Part shown: piece after piece, positions 41,667 through 50,922 of the stretch
Layout: every line of letters starts with the position of its first letter
Position numbering within the stretch: the first letter of the stretch is position 1
Assembly (NCBI GenBank): GCA_963728445.1
Contig: CAVSJO010000006.1
Coordinates: 1,488,001-1,552,000 of the forward strand
Source: CAVSJO01 sp963728445
GTDB lineage: Bacteria; Gemmatimonadota; Gemmatimonadetes; Longimicrobiales; RSA9
DNA length: 64,000 nucleotides
Reading direction: 5' to 3'
The notes under the pieces: model-generated
What the model saw: the letters and a program-made list of their open reading frames with translations, nothing else
Databases searched by the model: none
What the model was told of the DNA's origin: nothing
Position numbers and translations under genes: made by a program

Positions 41667-42724
41667 GCGACGGCCGCCCGCCCGTTGGCGACCGCCCTCC
41701 GCCCGTAGGCGGCGGGCGTCCGTCCACCGGTAACCGGCGCCGGTCGGCGGAGGAGGCGAACCCGGACCTCGGCTTCGGCTCCGTCGTCGCCCGGGAAAGC
41801 CGTGAGCGGCTGCTCAACCCGGACGGCAGCTTCAACGTGCGCCGGGAGGGACTCGGCTTCTGGTCCTCGATGAGCGCCTACCACGCACTCCTGGAGATCA
41901 CGTGGGGCAAGTTCTTCCTGCTGATCGTCCTTGCGTACGCGAGCCTGAACGCCCTCTTCGCGGCGGCGTACGTCGCGTGCGGTCCGGGGGCCCTGGTCGG
42001 ACCGGAGGGCGATCCCCACGGCGGCTTCTGGAACGCGTTCTTCTTCAGCGTGCAGACGTTCTCCACCATCGGCTACGGGCACGTCTCGCCGGAGGGCACC
42101 GCGGCGAACGCGGTGGTGAGCGTCGAGGCCCTCGTCGGGCTGCTCGGATTCGCGCTGGCGACCGGGCTTCTGTTCGCGCGCTTCTCCCGGCCGACCGCCC
42201 GCATCGCCTTCAGCGAGCGGGCCGTCGTGGCGCCGTACCGCGAGGGCCAGGCCTTCGAGTTCCGCATCGTGAACCGGCGCAAGAGCCAGATCGTGGACCT
42301 GCACGCGCAGGTTCTGTTCAGCCGGATGGAGGAGGACGCCGGACGCCGCGTGCGGCGGTTCTATCCGCTGCGCCTCGAGCGTGATTTCGTGACCTTCTTC
42401 CCGCTCACGTGGACGATCGTCCACCCCATCGACGAAGCCAGTCCGATGCGGGATCGGAGCCCCGCGGAACTCTCCGCGGACGAGGCCGAGTTCCTCGTCC
42501 TGCTCACCGGCTTCGACGAGACCTTCGCCCAGACGGTGCACGCCCGATCCTCCTACCGTGCGGACGAGGTAGTCTTCGGCGCACAGTTCTCGGACATCTT
42601 CCGGCACGGGGAGGGCGCCGTCGCGGTGGACGTCTCGCGCCTGAGCGAGCTGCGCCGGCCGGAAGATGCGCCCCTCCTGTCGGACCCCTGGCAGGCCATG
42701 CCGCCCCGGACGCGCGATGGCTGA
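41663..42724 (+). CDS. KirBac-type inward-rectifier potassium channel
   Basis: A 353-residue channel subunit. Two transmembrane helices flank the selectivity filter STIGYGH (canonical TxGYG), as FLLIVLAYASLNALFAAAYV and then VSVEALVGLLGFALATGLLF. The cytoplasmic beta-sandwich with FEFRIVNRRKSQIVDLHAQV and VEFLVLLTGFDETFAQTVHARSSY is typical for KirBac. The ATG overlaps the amidohydrolase stop (ATGA), and its end overlaps the next gene by 8 nt. Potassium conductance is expected; gating ligands are unknown. Confidence 0.92.
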   Translation: MSDGRPPVGDRPPPVGGGRPSTGNRRRSAEEANPDLGFGSVVARESRERLLNPDGSFNVRREGLGFWSSMSAYHALLEITWGKFFLLIVLAYASLNALFAAAYVACGPGALVGPEGDPHGGFWNAFFFSVQTFSTIGYGHVSPEGTAANAVVSVEALVGLLGFALATGLLFARFSRPTARIAFSERAVVAPYREGQAFEFRIVNRRKSQIVDLHAQVLFSRMEEDAGRRVRRFYPLRLERDFVTFFPLTWTIVHPIDEASPMRDRSPAELSADEAEFLVLLTGFDETFAQTVHARSSYRADEVVFGAQFSDIFRHGEGAVAVDVSRLSELRRPEDAPLLSDPWQAMPPRTRDG

Positions 42725-43829
42725 GCGGCGGATCCTGCCCGTGATCGATCCGGGCGACGTCGCCCCGACGACGCCGGAGCCCATCCGCGGCCGCGGCGCG
42801 TCCCGCGACCCGAAGAACCGCTTCCTGCCCCTGCACGTGGAGCGGGATCCGGCGTGGAACGACCCGGACGACCCGGCCCCGCAGACGGTGCTGCTGCGGG
42901 ACGCCAGCCGGTCCGCCATCGCCCGAAACGACAGCCCGGACATCCCCTTCGAGACGAGCATCAACCCGTACCGCGGCTGCGAGCACGGCTGCATCTACTG
43001 CTACGCGCGCCCGTATCACGAGTACCTCGGCTTCTCCGCGGGGCTCGATTTCGAGACGAAGATCCTCGTGAAGGAGGACCTTCCCGAGCTCCTGAGGGCG
43101 GAGCTCATGTCCCCCCGCTGGCGGCCGCAGGTCATCGCCATGAGCGGGGTGACGGACCCGTATCAGCCTGCGGAGCGCCGGCTCCGCCTGACGCGTCGCT
43201 GCCTCGAGGTCCTCGCGGAGTTCCGGAACCCCGTGGGCATCATCACCAAGAACCACCTCGTCACGCGGGACGTCGATCTGCTGGCGGAGCTGGCGGCCGT
43301 GGACGCCGCGGTGGTCAGCGTCTCCGTCACGAGTCTGGACCCGGAGCTCCAGCGCGTGATGGAGCCGCGCACCTCCATTCCCGCCCGGCGCCTGAAGGCG
43401 ATCGAGACCCTGGCCGCGGCCGGGATCCCGGTGCGCGTCATGGTCGCGCCGATCATCCCGGGCCTCACCGACCACGAGGTCCCGGCCATCATCGAGGCCG
43501 CCGCCGCGGCGGGCGCCACGGGCGCCGGGTACACGATCCTCCGGCTGCCCCATGCAGTGAAGGAGCTCTTCGCCGAGTGGCTCGAGCAGCATTTCCCCGA
43601 CCGGGCCGGGAAGGTGCTCAACCGCGTGCGCTCGATGCGAGGGGGCCGTCTGAACGAGCCGGCGTTCGGGCGGCGGATGCGGGGCGAGGGCGTGTTCGCG
43701 GACCAGATCCGCTCCCTGTTCGACGTGAGCTGCCGACGGGTTGGTTTCGACAGGACGCGGCGGCTCCGGCTGTCGACGGATGCCTTCCGCCGACCCGACA
43801 CCGCGGCGCAGCTCGGCCTGTTCGGCTGA
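42717..43829 (+). CDS. PA0069-family radical SAM protein
   Basis: A 370-residue radical SAM enzyme of the PA0069/Rv2578c family. The [4Fe-4S] ligands are C88, C92 and C95 in RGCEHGCIYCYARPYHEY. The SAM barrel continues with MSGVTDPYQPAE and VMVAPIIPGL. The family's reaction is not established, though DNA-repair or photolyase-related roles have been suggested for its SplB relatives. It overlaps the channel gene by 8 nt and is followed by a PH-domain gene. Confidence 0.9.
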   Translation: MAERRILPVIDPGDVAPTTPEPIRGRGASRDPKNRFLPLHVERDPAWNDPDDPAPQTVLLRDASRSAIARNDSPDIPFETSINPYRGCEHGCIYCYARPYHEYLGFSAGLDFETKILVKEDLPELLRAELMSPRWRPQVIAMSGVTDPYQPAERRLRLTRRCLEVLAEFRNPVGIITKNHLVTRDVDLLAELAAVDAAVVSVSVTSLDPELQRVMEPRTSIPARRLKAIETLAAAGIPVRVMVAPIIPGLTDHEVPAIIEAAAAAGATGAGYTILRLPHAVKELFAEWLEQHFPDRAGKVLNRVRSMRGGRLNEPAFGRRMRGEGVFADQIRSLFDVSCRRVGFDRTRRLRLSTDAFRRPDTAAQLGLFG

Positions 43830-43840
43830 ATCGGTTCGAC

Positions 43841-44293
43841 GTGTCCAGCCCGACGAGCTACAGCACCCGCAAGGATCCGAAGATCATGGCCGCGCTGGCC
43901 GTGCTCCTCGGCTGGACGGTCCCGGCCGGACTGTGGCTCCTCCTGTGGATGCACATTCCCGCCGGTCTCCTGCTGATCCTCGGCGGCGGGTTTCCCCTCG
44001 TTCTGTTCTTTCCCATGCGGTACCGGCTCGAGGACGAGGTCCTCGCGATCCGCAGCGGCCTCTTCCGCTGGCGGATCCCCTACCCGCTCATCACGTCCGT
44101 GTCGGCAGTGAAGGGCGTGAGCGCGGCGCCCGCGCTCTCCCGCGATCGGCTCGCCATCGACTTCTGGACGGGGGAGGGAGTCGAACGCGTGCTCGTCTCG
44201 CCGAGCGACCGGCAGGGCTTCCTGTTCGCACTGCGGCGTCGGACGCCGGACGCCGAGTGGCCCGAGACGCTGTTCGAGCCCGGGCCGGACTAG
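43841..44293 (+). CDS. Membrane protein with bacterial PH-like domain
   Basis: A 150-residue protein with two transmembrane helices (LAVLLGWTVPAGLWLLLWM and AGLLLILGGGFPLVLFF) and a C-terminal bacterial PH-like fold (YRLEDEVLAIRSGLFRWRIPYPLITSVSAVKG). The GTG at 43841 lies 11 nt after the radical SAM stop. Function is unknown; such proteins anchor at membranes. Confidence 0.72.
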   Translation: MSSPTSYSTRKDPKIMAALAVLLGWTVPAGLWLLLWMHIPAGLLLILGGGFPLVLFFPMRYRLEDEVLAIRSGLFRWRIPYPLITSVSAVKGVSAAPALSRDRLAIDFWTGEGVERVLVSPSDRQGFLFALRRRTPDAEWPETLFEPGPD

Positions 44294-44302
44294 GCTGGAG
44301 GA

Positions 44303-44932
44303 CTAGGCTGGCGGTCCGTCCATCACGTCGGTCACCCGCGCCTCGCCGGCGGTCAGCTCCGCCAGCGCGCTGACGAGCCGCTCCCGCGAAGTCACGGGCA
44401 CGGCCACGCGGTAGTGGACGGTCGCGCCGTACTCCTCGTCCAGGATGACGGCGTCGAGATCGTCGAGCAGGCGCCGCAGCGGATCGACGGCGGCGTACGG
44501 CGCGGAGACGTCGAGGGCGACCCGCTCGATCCGCTCGGCTCGCGGCAGCGTTTCCAGTGCGCGCTGCACCCCGCCGGAGTAGGCCCGCCCGAGTCCGCCC
44601 CGGCCGAGCTTCACGCCGCCGTAGTAGCGTGTGACGACCGCGACGATCTCCCCCACCTCGCCGTGCAGCAGCGCGTTCAGCATGGGCCGACCGGCCGTGC
44701 CGTGGGGCTCTCCGTCGTCGCTCATCCCGACCGCACCCGTGCTGCCGGGCGGTCCGGCCACGAAGGCCCAGCAGTTGTGCGTCGCGTCCGGGAACTCGGC
44801 TCGAACCGCCTCGACGACCGCCCGCGCCGCGTCGGCGCTGCCCGCCCGTTCCACCGTGGTGATGAACCGGCTGCGTCGGATGGTCTCCTCCACGCGGTGC
44901 CGCCGGGCCGGGACGGTGTAGCGCTCCGTCAT
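44303..44932 (-). CDS. YigZ/IMPACT family protein
   Basis: A 209-residue protein of the IMPACT/YigZ family, with the UPF0029 core (SRFITTVERAGSADAARAVVEAV, FPDATHNCWAFVAG, DDGEPHGTAGRPML, VTRYYGGVKLGRGGLGRAYSGG). The GEPxGTAGxP and YGGxxLGxGGL signatures are intact. The C-terminal DUF1949-like part begins near residue 140. E. coli YigZ co-purifies with ribosome factors, but its action is unclear. It is convergent with the PH-domain gene and divergent from the oxidase. Confidence 0.9.
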   Translation of the reverse strand: MTERYTVPARRHRVEETIRRSRFITTVERAGSADAARAVVEAVRAEFPDATHNCWAFVAGPPGSTGAVGMSDDGEPHGTAGRPMLNALLHGEVGEIVAVVTRYYGGVKLGRGGLGRAYSGGVQRALETLPRAERIERVALDVSAPYAAVDPLRRLLDDLDAVILDEEYGATVHYRVAVPVTSRERLVSALAELTAGEARVTDVMDGPPA

Positions 44933-45018
44933 CGGAGGAGCGGGGTGGATGGGACCGGGCGGGACGCGTAGCTTGGCGCGGGAACGCATCGGACATCGAA
45001 CGGCGGGAGAGCGGGGAC

Positions 45019-46134
45019 GTGACTGACACCTTCGACGTGGCAGTGGTGGGGCTCGGCGTGAACGGCGCCGCGGCGGCGTGGCGCTGCGCGGAGGCCGGAG
45101 CCCGGGTCGTCGCGTTCGACCGGTTCGCGCCGCCGCATCCGTTCGGATCCTCGAGCGGCCGGACGCGCATCATCCGCGAGGCCTACTTCGAGGGCGAGGC
45201 ATACGTGCCCCTGGTCCGGCGGGCATACGACGCGTGGCGGCTGCTCGAGGCGGAAGTCGGCGTGCCCCTCTTCCGCCGGACGGGCGGCCTCACCATCGCG
45301 CCCGAGGGCGGCGGAATCGTCGCGCGTGTCCGGGCGGCCACCGAGCGGCACGGGGTGGAGCTGGAGGTCCTGGACGCGGAAGAGATCCGTGCCCGGTTCC
45401 CCGCCTTCCGTGTGCACGATGAGGACGTTGCGGTGTGGGAGCGCCGTGCCGGCGTGCTGTTCCCCGAGCGCTGCGTCGAGTCCCTGATGCGCTCCGCCAC
45501 ACGCGCAGGCGCCACGCTGCGCCTCGGCACGGCCGTCCGTTCCTGGACTCCCGAAGGCGACGCCGTGCGCATCCGTCACGCCGGCGGCGACGTCCTCGCC
45601 GGGCGGCTCGTCCTCGCCGCCGGGTCGTGGTCCGCCTCCCTGCTCACCGGCATCCACCTGCCGGTCGAGGTCGAGCGACAGGTGCTCCACTGGTTCGAGC
45701 CGGCGAGTGCGACCCTCGATCCCCTCGACCTGCCCGTCTTCATCGAGGAGCTCGAGGGCGGCCGCATGTGGTACGGGATTCCCGAGGAAGGGCTGCTGAA
45801 GGTTGCCTACCATCACGGCGGGGAGATCGCGCCGCCGGACGCGCTGCGGCGGGAGGTCGACCCCGGAGAGCCGCGCCTTCTGCGCAAGCTGCTCAGCGTG
45901 CTGATCCCGGAGGCAGCCGGCATTGGCCGGGGCGCGAGGGTGTGCCCCTACACCAACACGCCGGACGGGAACTTCCTCATCGACCGGCATCCGAATCATC
46001 CGCAGGTCGTCGTCGCCAGCGCGTGCTCGGGCCACGGCTTCAAGTTCGGTCCGATCACGGGCGAGCTCGTCGCTGGCCTCGTGCTGCGGGACGACGTCGA
46101 GAGCGTGCCCCGCGAGTTTCGCTGGCGCTGGTGA
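45019..46134 (+). CDS. SolA/monomeric sarcosine oxidase-like FAD enzyme
   Basis: A 371-residue FAD-dependent amine oxidase of the sarcosine/N-methyltryptophan oxidase type. The dinucleotide motif is VVGLGVNGAAAAWRCAEAG. The ACSGHGFKFGP segment carries the Cys that binds FAD covalently in monomeric sarcosine oxidase. Other family pieces (FGSSSGRTRIIREAYFEG, YTNTPDGNFLIDRHP) are present. The likely reaction is oxidative demethylation of a secondary amine producing H2O2. GTG 45019 starts it. Confidence 0.88.
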   Translation: MTDTFDVAVVGLGVNGAAAAWRCAEAGARVVAFDRFAPPHPFGSSSGRTRIIREAYFEGEAYVPLVRRAYDAWRLLEAEVGVPLFRRTGGLTIAPEGGGIVARVRAATERHGVELEVLDAEEIRARFPAFRVHDEDVAVWERRAGVLFPERCVESLMRSATRAGATLRLGTAVRSWTPEGDAVRIRHAGGDVLAGRLVLAAGSWSASLLTGIHLPVEVERQVLHWFEPASATLDPLDLPVFIEELEGGRMWYGIPEEGLLKVAYHHGGEIAPPDALRREVDPGEPRLLRKLLSVLIPEAAGIGRGARVCPYTNTPDGNFLIDRHPNHPQVVVASACSGHGFKFGPITGELVAGLVLRDDVESVPREFRWRW

Positions 46135-46147
46135 CGGCGCCGGGATC

Positions 46148-46648
46148 TCACTCCTCGTCCGGGAAGGGCCAGTCTTCGAACAGCTCCTGGACCACGGAGT
46201 CCCAGCGTCCCGCTGCTTCCAGCGTGTCGCGGTGGAACCCGCGCAGCGAGGCGGCCGTGCTCACGGTGATGCCGGAGTCGAGGCGCATGATGGCGTCTAC
46301 CGCGTCCCTCTCCTTCCCCCACCGTTCCCGGATGTAGTCCCAGATCGCCCGGCGGAGGAGGTGGTATTCACGGAATACGAGGTCTTCGTCGAAGCCGTCG
46401 TTCCGTCGGGTCTCTCCGTGCTTCAACGCCATGCGGATCGGCTCCGGGTGCACGTCACGACGCTTTCTGCCGCACGCCGCCGCGCTGGCGAGCCCCCGGA
46501 CCAGGTCGGGCAGGTGGTCGAAGCTCAGGTCGCCCGGCAGCGCGAGCCAGGGCTCGTGATCCGCGATCTTCGCCCACCGCTCGAGCACGTCCCGGGAGAT
46601 CTCATCCGCGTCGTCGTTGATCTGCTCGCAGATGTGGTCGAAGCTCAT
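46148..46648 (-). CDS. RsbRD N-terminal-domain-like protein
   Basis: A 166-residue all-alpha protein that matches the RsbRD N-terminal domain pattern (DEISRDVLERWAKI, HLPDLVRGLASAA, KHGETRRNDGFDEDLVFREYHLLRRAIWDYI). RsbRD relatives are stressosome or sensor components; here the STAS domain is missing. It overlaps the ferritin gene by 4 nt (ATGA), so the two are co-translated. Confidence 0.7.
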   Translation of the reverse strand: MSFDHICEQINDDADEISRDVLERWAKIADHEPWLALPGDLSFDHLPDLVRGLASAAACGRKRRDVHPEPIRMALKHGETRRNDGFDEDLVFREYHLLRRAIWDYIRERWGKERDAVDAIMRLDSGITVSTAASLRGFHRDTLEAAGRWDSVVQELFEDWPFPDEE

Positions 46649-47142
46649 CCTTCCGCCGCGCCCCGGGCACCCAGACGTTCATCGATGAGCAGGAGCGCCG
46701 CGTCGCTGTCGCCCGCCCTGCGCAGCTTGTCCACGATGTCGCCGGCGGTTTTCTCCTCTTCGACCTGCTCGGTGATGAACCAGTGCATCTCGACCTGCGC
46801 GGGCGCGTCGTTCTCCTTCACCGCCAGGGCGTACAGCTCGTGGATCGAGCGGGTGACTTTTTGCTCGTGGGCGAGCGCGGCCTCGAAGACCTCCAGCGGC
46901 GAGCCGAACTCCCCCTGCGGCTTCGACAGCGACTGCAGCTCGACCCGGCCGCCGCGGTCCACGACGTGGTCGAAGAGGCGCATCGCATGCGTGATCTCCT
47001 CCTCCCGCTGCTTCCGCATCCAGGCCGCGAAGCCGGGGAACGCCTCCGCCTCGAAATGGGCCGCCATCGCGAGATAGATGTAGGCCGACTCCAGCTCCAT
47101 GTGGATCTGGTCGTTCAGCGCCTTCAGAACCGTGTCGTTCAT
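46645..47142 (-). CDS. Ferritin, non-heme
   Basis: A 165-residue four-helix iron-storage ferritin. Ferroxidase ligands appear in helix A (MELESAYIYLAMAAHFE), in helix B (REEEITHAMRLFDHV) and in the last helices (EQVEEEKTAGDIVDKL). It would oxidise and store Fe(II) inside a 24-mer cage. The neighbouring RsbRD-like gene may sense stress, and the H2O2-producing oxidase is close by. A GTGAGC-TTC-GCTCAC hairpin (47176-47190) lies in the leader upstream. Confidence 0.95.
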   Translation of the reverse strand: MNDTVLKALNDQIHMELESAYIYLAMAAHFEAEAFPGFAAWMRKQREEEITHAMRLFDHVVDRGGRVELQSLSKPQGEFGSPLEVFEAALAHEQKVTRSIHELYALAVKENDAPAQVEMHWFITEQVEEEKTAGDIVDKLRRAGDSDAALLLIDERLGARGAAEG

Positions 47143-47333
47143 CGGGTGGTCTCCGTCGCACGAGTGTCAACGAGTGTGAGCTTCGCTCACGCCCCAACAT
47201 AGGTGTGCGCGGGCCGGGCGCGCGAGGGATCGCCGACGCAGCGACGACCTTGCCGCCCGTAGCGTATCGCAGACACCGTTCCGCCCAGTTCTTGCACGGC
47301 CTGTCGTGCCCATGATCCGTATCGGCATCTCCG

Positions 47334-49382
47334 TCACGGACGATGGCGCTCCAGGATCGCGTCCGCCGCGGCGTGGCCCACGGCCATGATGGTCTCCTGT
47401 GGATTGACCGACGGCGCGGACGGCAGCACGGAGCCATCGGCCACGTAGACGCCCGGCGTACCGTGCCGCTGAAAGTCGGGATCGCATCCGCTCGTCGCTG
47501 GGTCGGTGCCGACGCGGCACGTCCCGTTCACGTGGGCCGAGAACAGCGAGATCCGGTTCGGGACGACGCGGAGCCCAGCGATCCCGGCAAGCTCCGATTC
47601 GGACCGGATCGGCGCGGCCCCGGTCTGCAGCGTGAGCGCCTCGCGAGCCCCGCAGGCAAGGTGCATCCGACCCGCGGCTGCCATGCCCTCGAGCATCAGG
47701 CGGCGCTCGTCCGCGCGCATGCGGTAGCGGATGCGCGTCCGGCCCTTGCGGTCCAGGAAGACGCGTCCGTTGGGGCGGTCGCGCCGGGCCCCATCCCGAA
47801 CGAGGACGATGAAGGACGCGGTCTTCGCGAAGTCGGCCATCCTGCGCCGGTGCGCCTCGCCGAAGCCCGGCGTCGCGACGGCGGCGAGGCCCGGCAGCAT
47901 CGGCGGGCACTCGATCCAGAACCCGAACCCCCCGTTGTCCGGCAGATACTCCGTCACGAGCGCGGACTGGGGGACTCCGCTGGCCCCGTACACGTCCCGA
48001 TCGTACGTGCCGGCGACGGCCGTCGTCGGGTGGAGGCGCAGCCACGAGCCGACGCCCCCGCCCCCCATGCCCGACCGCTCCAGGATCGTCGGCGTGCCCA
48101 CCGCCCCGGCGGCGAGGACGACGATCGGCGCCTCCACGACCGCCGCCCCGCGCGGACGTCGGGTCCCCTCGTCCAGCACCGTCACGTGCACTCGCTTGAG
48201 GGGGGCCGCCCCGCCCCGCTCGACGGCTTCGATCCGCTCGGCGCGGGCGAACGCGAAGAGCCGAGCGCCCGCAGCGAGCGCCCGGGGCACCGCCGTGACC
48301 GCTGTCGACTGCTTCGCTCCGTACCGGCAGCCGAGGCCGCACGAGCCGGCGCGGACGCAGTCCCGCGCGTTGATGGCCCCGCTCTCAGCCCGCCAGCCCA
48401 GCCGGCGGGCTCCGTCCAGGAGGAGGCGGTTCTGGGCGTTGTGGGCGTCGTCCGGAACCCGCCTCCCGTGCACCTCCGCCTCGACCCGATCCAGCAGCGG
48501 CCCGAGGGCCGACGGCGAGAGGCGCCCGGCGCCGTGCGACGTCGCCCACTCGTCGAGCACGGCCTCCGGCGGCCTCAGCATGAGCATCCAGTTCACGGTC
48601 GTGCCACCGCCCACGCAGCGCCCCTGCAGGAGGGCGACGGACAGGTCGTCCGTGGCCCGTGCGCCCCCGTCCGCATACAGGCGCCCGGTCATCTCCGCCT
48701 CGTCCTCCGTGAACTCCGACGCCGTCCAGTCTCCGCCCTCTTCGAGGACCACCACGTCGTGCCCCGCCTCGGCCAGGCGTGCGGCGACGACGGCGCCGCC
48801 CGCTCCCGTCCCGACGACGCATACGCCGGCACGCACCACCGCCCCGTCACTCAGCCGTCCGGCACGGGGCCGGGTCTCACCCGGGCCGTCAGCGGACTTC
48901 GGCGCGGCGCCCGCCGGGGTTCGGCGGACGGGCTCCTCGTCCCGCGGCGTGCCGCGCAGGGCGCCTTCCCACGGATACGCGGTAGAGCGCGCGTGGAACG
49001 GTCCCAGATAGCGCGTTTCCGACCGGGACTCTGGCAGCGTATACCACACGGCGAGCACGAGCCTGCGGATGGCCTGGAAGACGGTGCGGCGCATCCCCAG
49101 ACGGCTTCTCTCCCAGTGGCGGAGTCGGCGCGCGGCCGCTGACGGATCCAGTCGGGAGAACCGCGCCGGGCGCTCGCCGAAGACCGCCGCGACCAGGGGG
49201 TTGTCGAAGATCCCTAGCGCGGTCCGCAGTCCGGCTGCACTTTCGGGGGGGAGCGCCGCGAGCCGGGCGCCGACGGCCCCGGCCAGGCGGTCGATCGCTC
49301 CGGCTTCTGCGGCGGCGGGGGCGAGCGCGCGGCACAGAGCTTTCATCAGCGCCTCCGGGGCGCGTCCACTATCGTGGCGCAT
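47334..49382 (-). CDS. GMC-type FAD oxidoreductase with N-terminal dehydrogenase-like domain
   Basis: A 682-residue protein. An N-terminal helical domain of about 180 residues resembles gluconate 2-dehydrogenase subunit 3 and the extension of long-chain alcohol oxidases. The GMC flavin domain follows, with FAD motif VVGTGAGGAVVAARLAEAGHDVVVLEEGG, GRCVGGGTTVNWM, and near the end HVNGTCRVGTDPATSGCD and SVNPQETIMAVGHAAA. It would oxidise an alcohol or sterol. Starts at 49382 or 49346 are both possible. It is divergent from the small lipoprotein gene. Confidence 0.85.
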   Translation of the reverse strand: MRHDSGRAPEALMKALCRALAPAAAEAGAIDRLAGAVGARLAALPPESAAGLRTALGIFDNPLVAAVFGERPARFSRLDPSAAARRLRHWERSRLGMRRTVFQAIRRLVLAVWYTLPESRSETRYLGPFHARSTAYPWEGALRGTPRDEEPVRRTPAGAAPKSADGPGETRPRAGRLSDGAVVRAGVCVVGTGAGGAVVAARLAEAGHDVVVLEEGGDWTASEFTEDEAEMTGRLYADGGARATDDLSVALLQGRCVGGGTTVNWMLMLRPPEAVLDEWATSHGAGRLSPSALGPLLDRVEAEVHGRRVPDDAHNAQNRLLLDGARRLGWRAESGAINARDCVRAGSCGLGCRYGAKQSTAVTAVPRALAAGARLFAFARAERIEAVERGGAAPLKRVHVTVLDEGTRRPRGAAVVEAPIVVLAAGAVGTPTILERSGMGGGGVGSWLRLHPTTAVAGTYDRDVYGASGVPQSALVTEYLPDNGGFGFWIECPPMLPGLAAVATPGFGEAHRRRMADFAKTASFIVLVRDGARRDRPNGRVFLDRKGRTRIRYRMRADERRLMLEGMAAAGRMHLACGAREALTLQTGAAPIRSESELAGIAGLRVVPNRISLFSAHVNGTCRVGTDPATSGCDPDFQRHGTPGVYVADGSVLPSAPSVNPQETIMAVGHAAADAILERHRP

Positions 49383-49443
49383 TCCATGCATCTGCGTTTG
49401 CGGCCAGCCATGCTGGCCCGGACTCCACAAGGGAGGATGAGAG

Positions 49444-49887
49444 ATGAAGAGAATTGTGTTTGCTGCGCTGGCCGCGGTCGCCGTGGCCGGTTGCGGCGTG
49501 GCCCATGAGGCTGCCGAGGCCATGCCCATGACGAACACGATCGATGACTGGAGCGGCAACCTGACGCCGGTTAACGACTCCGGGATTCGCGGGGCGGCGG
49601 CGGTCCGGACCGGCTACGGTCAGACGGGCGTTTCAGTCACGATCGCGGGCGCCAAGTCGGGCGAGCAGCATCCCTGGCACGTCCACAGGGGCACGTGCGG
49701 AAGCGGCGGACCCATCGTCGGCCCCGCGACCGCCTATCCGGTGCTGAGCGTCGGCGCGAACGGCGAGGCCTCCGCCTCGGCCAAGATCGACATGCAGCTC
49801 GGCGAGACGGAAAGCTACTACGTGAACATCCACAAGTCACCGTCGGATCTCGGCACCATCGTGTCGTGCGGCGAGATCCACGACTGA
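49444..49887 (+). CDS. Small lipoprotein resembling Cu/Zn superoxide dismutase or CHRD
   Basis: A 147-residue lipoprotein (lipobox AVAVAGC, Cys17) whose mature part has HPWHVHRGTCGSGGPIVGPATAYPVLSVGANGEA. This resembles the His-rich strand and loop of Cu/Zn superoxide dismutase or CHRD domains, but the full set of copper ligands is not evident. GGGAGGATGAG precedes the ATG. Activity is uncertain. Confidence 0.65.
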   Translation: MKRIVFAALAAVAVAGCGVAHEAAEAMPMTNTIDDWSGNLTPVNDSGIRGAAAVRTGYGQTGVSVTIAGAKSGEQHPWHVHRGTCGSGGPIVGPATAYPVLSVGANGEASASAKIDMQLGETESYYVNIHKSPSDLGTIVSCGEIHD

Positions 49888-49968
49888 CCCGCGATTCCGG
49901 GCACAGCCCGGCGCGATGAACGTCGAGGCCGGCGCCTACGGGTGCCGGCCTCGTTCGTTCTCATAACG

Positions 49969-50922
49969 ATGAGCCCCGCATCCGACCTCTCCATCGCCGG
50001 CCGCAAGGGGGACGCCGACGTTCGTACCGGCCGCCGCGTCGTCCGCCTGACGAACCTGGCGAAGCCGTTCTGGCCGGATCGCGGCATCCGAAAGGGCGAC
50101 CTGCTCCAGTACTACGCAGACGTCTCGGACGCGCTGCTGCCCCACGTCGTGGGGCGGCCGATGGTGATGAAGCGTTATCCGAACGGCTGGGCCGGCAAGT
50201 TCTTCTACCAGAAGCGTACGCCGGAGCCGCGCCCCGACTGGCTCGTCACCTGCGAGATCGAGCACGCATCGGGGAACGTCATCGACTTCCCCGTGGTCGA
50301 CGACCTGGCCTCGCTGCTCTGGCTCGTCAACCTGGGGTGCATCGACCTCAACCCCTGGTATTCCCGTTGCGGACGCGTCGACGAGCCGGACTTCCTCCAC
50401 TTCGACCTCGACCCCGTCGAGGGCACGCCGTTCGGCCGCGTGCGGGAGGCGGCGCTGGTCGTTCGCGACGCCCTGGAGGAGCTGGGCATGAGCGTCTACC
50501 CGAAGACCACGGGCGCGACCGGCATGCACCTGTACGTCCCGATCGTGCGCGGGCCGCGGCAGAAGGAGGTGTGGCGCTTCGCGAAAGCCACCGCGAAGCT
50601 CCTCGAGGGACGTCGCCCCGACCTGCTCACCGCCGAGTACCGGATCGCCGACCGGCCACCGGACCACGTCCTCGTCGACTACAATCAGAACGCCTGGGGC
50701 AGGACCCTGGCCTCCGTCTACTCCGTACGCCCCACCCCCGCGGCGTCCGTCTCGACGCCTCTCGAGTGGGACGAGGTGGAGGCCGGCGTCACCCCCGACG
50801 ATTTCCGCCTCGACAACGTGCCCGACCGCATCCGCCGCCGCGGAGACCTGTGGCGCCCACTCGCGTGGCCTCGCCGCGGCCGATTCGACCTGCGCCCACT
50901 GCTCTCGAAAGGACGCCCGTGA
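49969..50922 (+). CDS. LigD-like polymerase domain protein (NHEJ)
   Basis: A 317-residue stand-alone archaeo-eukaryotic primase-type polymerase domain of LigD. The metal site is HFDLDP (DxD), and other family pieces are KPFWPDRGIRKGDLLQYY, GKFFYQKR and YPKTTGATGMHLYVPI. It would add ribonucleotides or fill gaps during end joining. Its stop overlaps the ligase start (GTGA). No Ku gene is in the window. Confidence 0.9.
   Translation: MSPASDLSIAGRKGDADVRTGRRVVRLTNLAKPFWPDRGIRKGDLLQYYADVSDALLPHVVGRPMVMKRYPNGWAGKFFYQKRTPEPRPDWLVTCEIEHASGNVIDFPVVDDLASLLWLVNLGCIDLNPWYSRCGRVDEPDFLHFDLDPVEGTPFGRVREAALVVRDALEELGMSVYPKTTGATGMHLYVPIVRGPRQKEVWRFAKATAKLLEGRRPDLLTAEYRIADRPPDHVLVDYNQNAWGRTLASVYSVRPTPAASVSTPLEWDEVEAGVTPDDFRLDNVPDRIRRRGDLWRPLAWPRRGRFDLRPLLSKGRP

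Noticed and set aside
47176..47190. GTGAGC-TTC-GCTCAC hairpin as terminator
   Set aside because: It lies in the 5' leader of ferritin and has no T-tract, so it is more likely an mRNA leader structure.
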